From a bacterium (GTDB taxonomy: Bacteria > Actinomycetota > Acidimicrobiia > Acidimicrobiales > Bin134): DNA of 9,096 nucleotides. Numbering within the stretch: position 1 is the first letter of the stretch; the number at the start of each line of letters is the position of its first letter. Below, in pieces: positions 4,772 to 9,096 of this stretch. The notes beneath the pieces are model-generated. The model saw nothing but the letters and a program-made list of their open reading frames with translations. It was not told the DNA's origin and ran no database searches. The stretch is from NCBI GenBank assembly GCA_028820035.1, contig JAPPKI010000505.1, positions 1 through 9,096 of the forward strand, read 5' to 3'. A program made the translations under genes and the position numbers.

Positions 4772-5335
4772 TCAAGCCCGGCTGATGTATTCGCCGCTGC
4801 GGGTGTCCACCTTGATCCGCTCGCCCGGGTTCAAGAACAGGGGCACCTGCACCACCAGGCCGGTCTGGCAGGTGGCCGGTTTGGTGGCCCCCGACACCCG
4901 GTCGCCCTGGACGCCGGGCTCGGTTTGGGCGATGTCCAGCTCCACCGCGGCGGGCAGGTCGGTGCCTACGATCTCGGTGCCGAACATGCCAAGGATCACC
5001 GAGTTGTTCTCCACCAGATAGTTGACCGCGTCGCCCAGCACGTCGGCGCCCACGTGGAGCTGCTCGTAGGTCTCGCTGTCCATGAACACGAAGCTCTCGC
5101 CGTCGGAGTACAGATATTGCATCTCCCGGCGGTCGATGTTGGCCCGCTCCACCTTCTCCCCTGCCCGGAACGTGCGGTCGAGCACGGCGCCGGTGCGGGC
5201 GTTCTTCAGGGTGGTGCGCACGAACGCCCCGCCTTTGCCCGGCTTGACGTGCTGGAACTCGACCACGTTGAACAGGCCGTCGTCGAGGTTCAGCGTCATG
5301 CCGTTCTTGAGGTCGTTGGTGGTGATCGTGGGCAT
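4772..5335 (-). CDS. efp: Translation elongation factor P
   Basis: 187 residues, full length. EF-P binds between the ribosomal P and E sites and rescues ribosomes stalled at polyproline. The KOW-like N-terminal domain has the tip motif HVKPGKGGAF with Lys34 at the apex; the central OB domain follows (FVFMDSETYEQL), and the C-terminal OB domain ends in the signature GLVVQVPLFLNPGERIKVDTRSGEY. No modification genes (epmA, epmB, ymfI or earP type) are seen nearby, consistent with actinobacterial EF-P that is thought to work with an unmodified lysine. ATG 5335 gives the standard start MPTITTNDLKNG; the frame opens six codons earlier at a GTG (5353), which is less typical. Neither start has a strong ribosome site. 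Confidence 0.98.
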   Translation of the reverse strand: MPTITTNDLKNGMTLNLDDGLFNVVEFQHVKPGKGGAFVRTTLKNARTGAVLDRTFRAGEKVERANIDRREMQYLYSDGESFVFMDSETYEQLHVGADVLGDAVNYLVENNSVILGMFGTEIVGTDLPAAVELDIAQTEPGVQGDRVSGATKPATCQTGLVVQVPLFLNPGERIKVDTRSGEYISRA

Positions 5336-5411
5336 GGCCAAAGTTTGACCCACCCAGAACGATCAGGCCACAGTGGACAGCGCTGGCCCCGCCCTACCCC
5401 TCAGGCCACAG
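5336..5411. repeat. pepQ/efp intergenic region with an 11-bp direct repeat of the pepQ stop context
   Basis: The 65-nt gap contains tcaggccacag at 5363-5373, an exact second copy of 5401-5411, which covers the pepQ stop codon and preceding bases, 38 bp apart. On the minus strand both read CTGTGGCCTGA. No convincing promoter, terminator or bridging mini-ORF was found in the gap. Confidence 0.6.
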
Positions 5412-6513
5412 CGAGCGTTTTGGGCGAGTGGGTCAGCCGTCGGGCCCCGTCTTCGGTCACCACCACGGTGTCCTCTACCCGGGCCCCGCAAAATCCGGGA
5501 AGATAGATCCCGGGCTCCACGGTGATCACTTGGCCGACCTCCAGCGGCTCCGTGGCGGTGGCCCGCACCCAGGGCTGTTCGTGAATGTCGAGCCCCACAC
5601 CGTGGCCGGTGCCGTGGACGAAGGCATCGCCCCAACCGTCGGCTTCGATGCGATTCCGACAGGCCTTGTCCACATCGGAGATGGGAGTGCCGGGGGCCAC
5701 CTGCTCCACCCCGAGTTGCTGGGCGTCCCTCACGGTCTCGAACACCCTTTTGGCCTCGTGATCGGGCTCACCCACCGCCATGGTGCGGGTCATGTCGGAG
5801 CGGTAGCCGTCGACCACCGCGCCCATGTCCACAATCACTAGCTCGCCCGACCCGATGGGGCGCTCGGTGGGCCTGATGTGGGGCAGAGCGGCATTCGGGC
5901 CCGCGGCCACGATGGTGGTGAAGGCGCTCGTTTCTGCCCCCCGGCGTCGAAAGGCAGTGTCCAACGACAATGCCACTTCCTTCTCGGAGGGGCCGTCGGC
6001 CAGCATGGGGCGAACTTCGGCCAACGCGGCATCGGCGATGGCGGCAGCCTTCGCCATCCGATCGAGTTCGCCGTCGTCCTTGATCTGTCGCGATTGCTCC
6101 ACCACACCGGTGGTGGGCACCAGCTCAGCGCTGAACCACTCGGCATACTGGCGCTGGGTGGCCCAGCTCACCGAGGCCGCCTCCAAGCCGATTCGACCCG
6201 CGCCGGTGGCGGCCGCGGCCAGTATTTCCTTGGGGGCGTCGTTGGTGATCTCGATTCGGATCTCCACGCCAGCCCGATTGGTTTCAGACTCAGCCTGCTC
6301 GGCGTAGCGGCGATCGGTCACCAGCACCAGCTCGTCGGCGCCGAGCCAGACCAGACCGGCCGAGCCGGTGAACCCGGTGAGGTAGCGGACATTGACCAGG
6401 TTGGCAACCAGCAGCGCGTCGCACTCCGCCTCGGCCGCCGCGGCCCGAACCCTCTCCGACCGCCCGGCGACATCCATGGGGACGAGGGCTTGGGAGACCT
6501 GAGGCTCGCTCAT
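5401..6513 (-). CDS. pepQ: M24B metallopeptidase, Xaa-Pro aminopeptidase / prolidase family
   Basis: 370 residues. A creatinase-type N-terminal domain (about 1-140, with CDALLVANLVNVRYLTGFTG) precedes a pita-bread peptidase domain. All five metal ligands are in place: Asp229 (VDMG), Asp240 (SDMTRT), His304 (GTGHGVG), Glu333 (VEPGIY) and Glu347 (RVEDTV), so a two-metal enzyme cleaving peptide bonds that involve proline is expected. Sequence alone does not separate aminopeptidase P from prolidase. Its place between aroQ and efp is common in Actinobacteria and other Gram-positives. The ATG at 6513 overlaps the aroQ stop as ATGA with no obvious ribosome site, suggesting coupled translation; an open upstream extension to 6744 lies inside aroQ and is not family-like. 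Confidence 0.93.
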   Translation of the reverse strand: MSEPQVSQALVPMDVAGRSERVRAAAAEAECDALLVANLVNVRYLTGFTGSAGLVWLGADELVLVTDRRYAEQAESETNRAGVEIRIEITNDAPKEILAAAATGAGRIGLEAASVSWATQRQYAEWFSAELVPTTGVVEQSRQIKDDGELDRMAKAAAIADAALAEVRPMLADGPSEKEVALSLDTAFRRRGAETSAFTTIVAAGPNAALPHIRPTERPIGSGELVIVDMGAVVDGYRSDMTRTMAVGEPDHEAKRVFETVRDAQQLGVEQVAPGTPISDVDKACRNRIEADGWGDAFVHGTGHGVGLDIHEQPWVRATATEPLEVGQVITVEPGIYLPGFCGARVEDTVVVTEDGARRLTHSPKTLAVA

Positions 6514-6947
6514 GTCAGCAATCGGGCCGCCGCTTCCACCGCCAACTCGTAGCCGTGGCCGCCGAAGCCCACGATGGTGCCCGTGGCCACCGGGCTTACC
6601 ACCGAAGTGTGGCGCCACGGCTCTCGAGCATTTGGGTTTGACAGGTGCAGCTCCACCACCGGACCCTCGAACGCGGCCAGGGCATCGTGGATGGCCCAGG
6701 AATAGTGGGTGAACGCGCCGGGATTGATGATGATGGCCGCACACCGTCCCCGAGCCAGGTGGATGTGGTCGATGAGGGCAGCCTCGTCGTTGGACTGGTG
6801 GTGCTCGATGGCCAGCCCGTAGCGCTCGGCGGTGGCGGCCGCGGTGGCCGCGTGGTCGTCGAGAGTGTCGGTGCCGTAAACCTCGGGCTCCCGGTCGCCC
6901 AGCAGGTTCAGGTTGGGTCCCGACAGCAGAAGGATCGTCTGGCTCAT
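6510..6947 (-). CDS. aroQ: 3-dehydroquinate dehydratase, type II
   Basis: 145 residues, typical of the small dodecameric type II enzyme. It performs trans-dehydration of 3-dehydroquinate to 3-dehydroshikimate, step three of the shikimate pathway. Visible active-site parts are LSGPNLNLLGDREPEVYG (Asn12, Arg19, catalytic Tyr24), INPGAFTHYS (Asn75, His81), ELHLSN (His101) and REPWRH (Arg112). The start at ATG 6947 matches family N-termini and has AAGG at 6955-6958 with 7-nt spacing; an upstream in-frame ATG at 6977 would add ten residues that look unrelated. A mini-ORF bridges the gap from aroB, and the stop overlaps pepQ. Confidence 0.97.
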   Translation of the reverse strand: MSQTILLLSGPNLNLLGDREPEVYGTDTLDDHAATAAATAERYGLAIEHHQSNDEAALIDHIHLARGRCAAIIINPGAFTHYSWAIHDALAAFEGPVVELHLSNPNAREPWRHTSVVSPVATGTIVGFGGHGYELAVEAAARLLT

Positions 6948-6978
6948 CTCAACACCTTCACACAGGTAGGGCTCCAAT

Positions 6979-6982
<4 letters not shown>
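6944..6982 (-). promoter_or_regulatory. Bridging mini-ORF between aroB and aroQ (12 codons)
   Basis: Reads MNWSPTCVKVLR and stops. Its ATG (6982-6980) overlaps the aroB stop as ATGA (6982-6979), and its TGA (6946-6944) overlaps the aroQ ATG as ATGA (6947-6944). GGAGG at 6990-6994, inside the aroB 3' end, is 7 nt upstream of its start. The aroQ ribosome site AAGG lies inside it. Both ends share only AGATGA, so if it came from a duplication it is an old one. Confidence 0.42.
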
Positions 6983-8018
<1,036 letters not shown>

Positions 8019-8022
<4 letters not shown>

Positions 8023-8549
8023 CGGGCCGACACTGGCCGGGGCCAGACTCGCCTGATCTGCTCGGCGACTTGCTCGGCCTCTAAGCCGTCCACATCGACA
8101 ATCTCGTTGGCCGCTTCCGCGTAGAGTCCGGCTCGAGCCGCGCTGATGGCCTCCAGATCGACCACCGGGTCTTCGCCCAAGAGCGGCCGGTTCTCGCCAG
8201 CACCGACCCGCTGGCCCAGGGTTTCGACGGTGGCCCGGAGCCAGCAGACCCAGGATCGATCCCGCAGAAGTTCTCGGTTCTCGGCCCGCAGCACCGCTCC
8301 CCCACCGCAGGACACCACCAGTGGCTGTGGAGAGGCCAAACAGGCCATCAGCTCCAACTGCTCCATGTCGCGGAAGCGGTCCTCGCCGTCAGCCTTGAAG
8401 ATCTCGGGTATAGACCGACCTTGGCGCTTCTCGATGGCAGCATCCAGATCCACAAACCGCAGCCCTTCCGACTGCGCGAGCCAGAACCCCGCCGTCGATT
8501 TTCCCGACCCCATCATCCCGATGAGGGCCACATGGGGCCTACTTTCCAC
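8019..8549 (-). CDS. aroK: Shikimate kinase
   Basis: 176 residues from the GTG at 8549. It phosphorylates shikimate at the 3-hydroxyl with ATP. The P-loop GMMGSGKST (11-19), the DLD pair (Asp34, Asp36), RFRDMEQ with the substrate Arg (about Arg58/60), CGGGAVL (81-87) and the lid arginine in NRPLLGE (Arg121) are all in order. The GTG start is chosen because the next in-frame start (GTG 8531) lies almost at the first beta strand. There is no Shine-Dalgarno; instead TAGTAT lies 6 nt upstream, as in leaderless genes. It is the first gene of the aro block, its stop overlaps aroB, and 69 nt separate it from the prepilin peptidase gene. Confidence 0.97.
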
Positions 8550-8555
8550 AACGCG

Positions 8556-8561
8556 ATACTA
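8556..8561 (-). promoter_or_regulatory. Candidate -10 element for leaderless transcription of aroK
   Basis: On the minus strand TAGTAT is followed by six bases (CGCGTT) and then the GTG start at 8549. A -10 of TANNNT about 6-7 nt before a start codon is the arrangement of leaderless genes in Actinobacteria. No good -35 is seen at the usual distance, and no ribosome site precedes the GTG. The rest of the 69-nt gap (8562-8618) shows no clear terminator. Confidence 0.45.
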
Positions 8562-8618
8562 CAAGTGGGCTGCCGCCGCTCTGAGCGCACTTATCGGCAA
8601 CGGCTTCAAGGGACGGGG

Positions 8619-9096
8619 TCAGATCACTGCGTACACAGCCAGCACGACGACTGCGGCGGCCACCGCCATGGACGGGGCAAACGGGAAGACGGTCGGGCGG
8701 GGGTTGTCGGGATCGGCCAAAGGATCGGGCAGGAGTTCGATGCCCCACTTCCGGATTCCCCACACGATCACGCCCATGACCGCCCCAATAAGCGAGGCCA
8801 AACCGAAGGCCAACGGCACGGCCAGCAGCGACTGGCCGTAGCCGGAACCCACCCATCCAAGCACCAGGCCCACCGGTAGAGCCAGCTTCACGTCACCCCA
8901 CCCGAGACTGCCCCCTGATGCCGAGTGCAGGATGGCCATGATGCCTCCATAGAGTCCGGCGGCGGCAGACGCCTGTCCGATGGCCCCCGGCTCGTGTCGC
9001 AGCAGCGAGATGAGGGTCATAAGCGATAGCAGAACCAGCACGGCGGGGAACACAATGGCGTTGGGGATGCGGTAGTGGAACAGATCCACGGTGGTG
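8619..9096 (-). CDS. Type IV prepilin peptidase (A24 family), 5' end outside window
   Basis: 159 codons, stop included, are present and the frame is open at the window edge, so the N-terminal part is missing. A24 enzymes are membrane aspartyl proteases that cut, and often methylate, type IV pilin or pseudopilin leaders. Both catalytic Asp motifs are visible: TTVDLFHYRIPN at the start of the fragment and GGSLGWGDVKLAL in the middle (GxGD). Several hydrophobic segments follow (AIVFPAVLVLLSLMTLISLL, QSLLAVPLAFGLASLIGAVM, AVAAAVVVLAVYAVI), and VFPFAPSMA matches the conserved near-C-terminal PFGP-like motif. A GTG at 9089 could be mistaken for the start but sits at the catalytic Asp. Pilus genes beside aroK/aroB are a familiar arrangement in Gram-positive bacteria; no pilin gene is in view, so the substrate is unknown. 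Confidence 0.9.
   Translation of the reverse strand, partial: TTVDLFHYRIPNAIVFPAVLVLLSLMTLISLLRHEPGAIGQASAAAGLYGGIMAILHSASGGSLGWGDVKLALPVGLVLGWVGSGYGQSLLAVPLAFGLASLIGAVMGVIVWGIRKWGIELLPDPLADPDNPRPTVFPFAPSMAVAAAVVVLAVYAVI

Noticed and set aside
4737..4775. Bridging mini-ORF between efp and nusB starting at TTG 4775
   Set aside because: It starts on the efp stop as TTGA but has no ribosome site, and its TGA ends 3 nt before the nusB ATG without overlap, so it does not meet the pattern of the other four junctions.
4703..5506. 267-codon open frame on the plus strand opposite efp
   Set aside because: It is a His/Val/Gly-rich mirror of efp and the pepQ end, with no recognisable domain.
8572..8605. 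Inverted repeats (GCCG/CGGC and CGCT/AGCG) between the prepilin peptidase gene and aroK as a terminator
   Set aside because: Stems are short with a large interior gap and no T run follows on either strand.

Overview
The window reads as a GC-rich actinobacterial chromosome segment (Actinomycetota; class not settled, though gene order and protein style would fit a lineage such as Acidimicrobiia). Every convincing gene is on the minus strand, so transcription runs from high to low coordinates. In that order: the 3' part of a type IV prepilin peptidase gene, aroK, aroB, aroQ, a pepQ-like Xaa-Pro peptidase, efp, nusB, pyrR, pyrB, pyrC, carA and the first 34 codons of carB. All are ordinary core-metabolism or translation genes and all look intact apart from the two cut by the window ends.

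The right half (about 4296-8549) is a shikimate block (shikimate kinase, 3-dehydroquinate synthase, type II 3-dehydroquinase) running into pepQ, efp and nusB, an order common in Actinobacteria. The left half (1-4262) is a de novo pyrimidine operon. It has its own candidate promoter just after nusB and a leader with a very good PyrR-binding hairpin directly ahead of a GGAGG ribosome binding site, which favours a TTG start for pyrR. A perfect 9-bp GC-rich inverted repeat followed by TTTT lies about 20 codons further in and may act as an attenuator.

The unusual feature is how genes are joined. Three pairs (aroK/aroB, aroQ/pepQ, pyrR/pyrB) overlap by the usual ATGA. At four other junctions the genes do not overlap, and the gap is exactly spanned by one or two mini-ORFs of 8, 12, 14, 22 and 22 codons. 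Each starts on top of the upstream stop codon and stops on top of the downstream start codon. In all four cases the mini-ORF that starts on the upstream gene's stop codon has a Shine-Dalgarno match inside that gene; the second carA/carB mini-ORF has only a weak GGGTGG. At carA/carB the bridge is a 61-bp tandem repeat that places the same ATGCCTAA stop/start overlap three times in three reading frames. Shorter repeats at the pyrC/carA and pepQ/efp junctions suggest that small duplications of gene junctions created these bridges. Whether they work as translational relays or are leftovers of duplication cannot be settled from the sequence alone.

No tRNA, rRNA, CRISPR array, insertion sequence or phage gene was seen.
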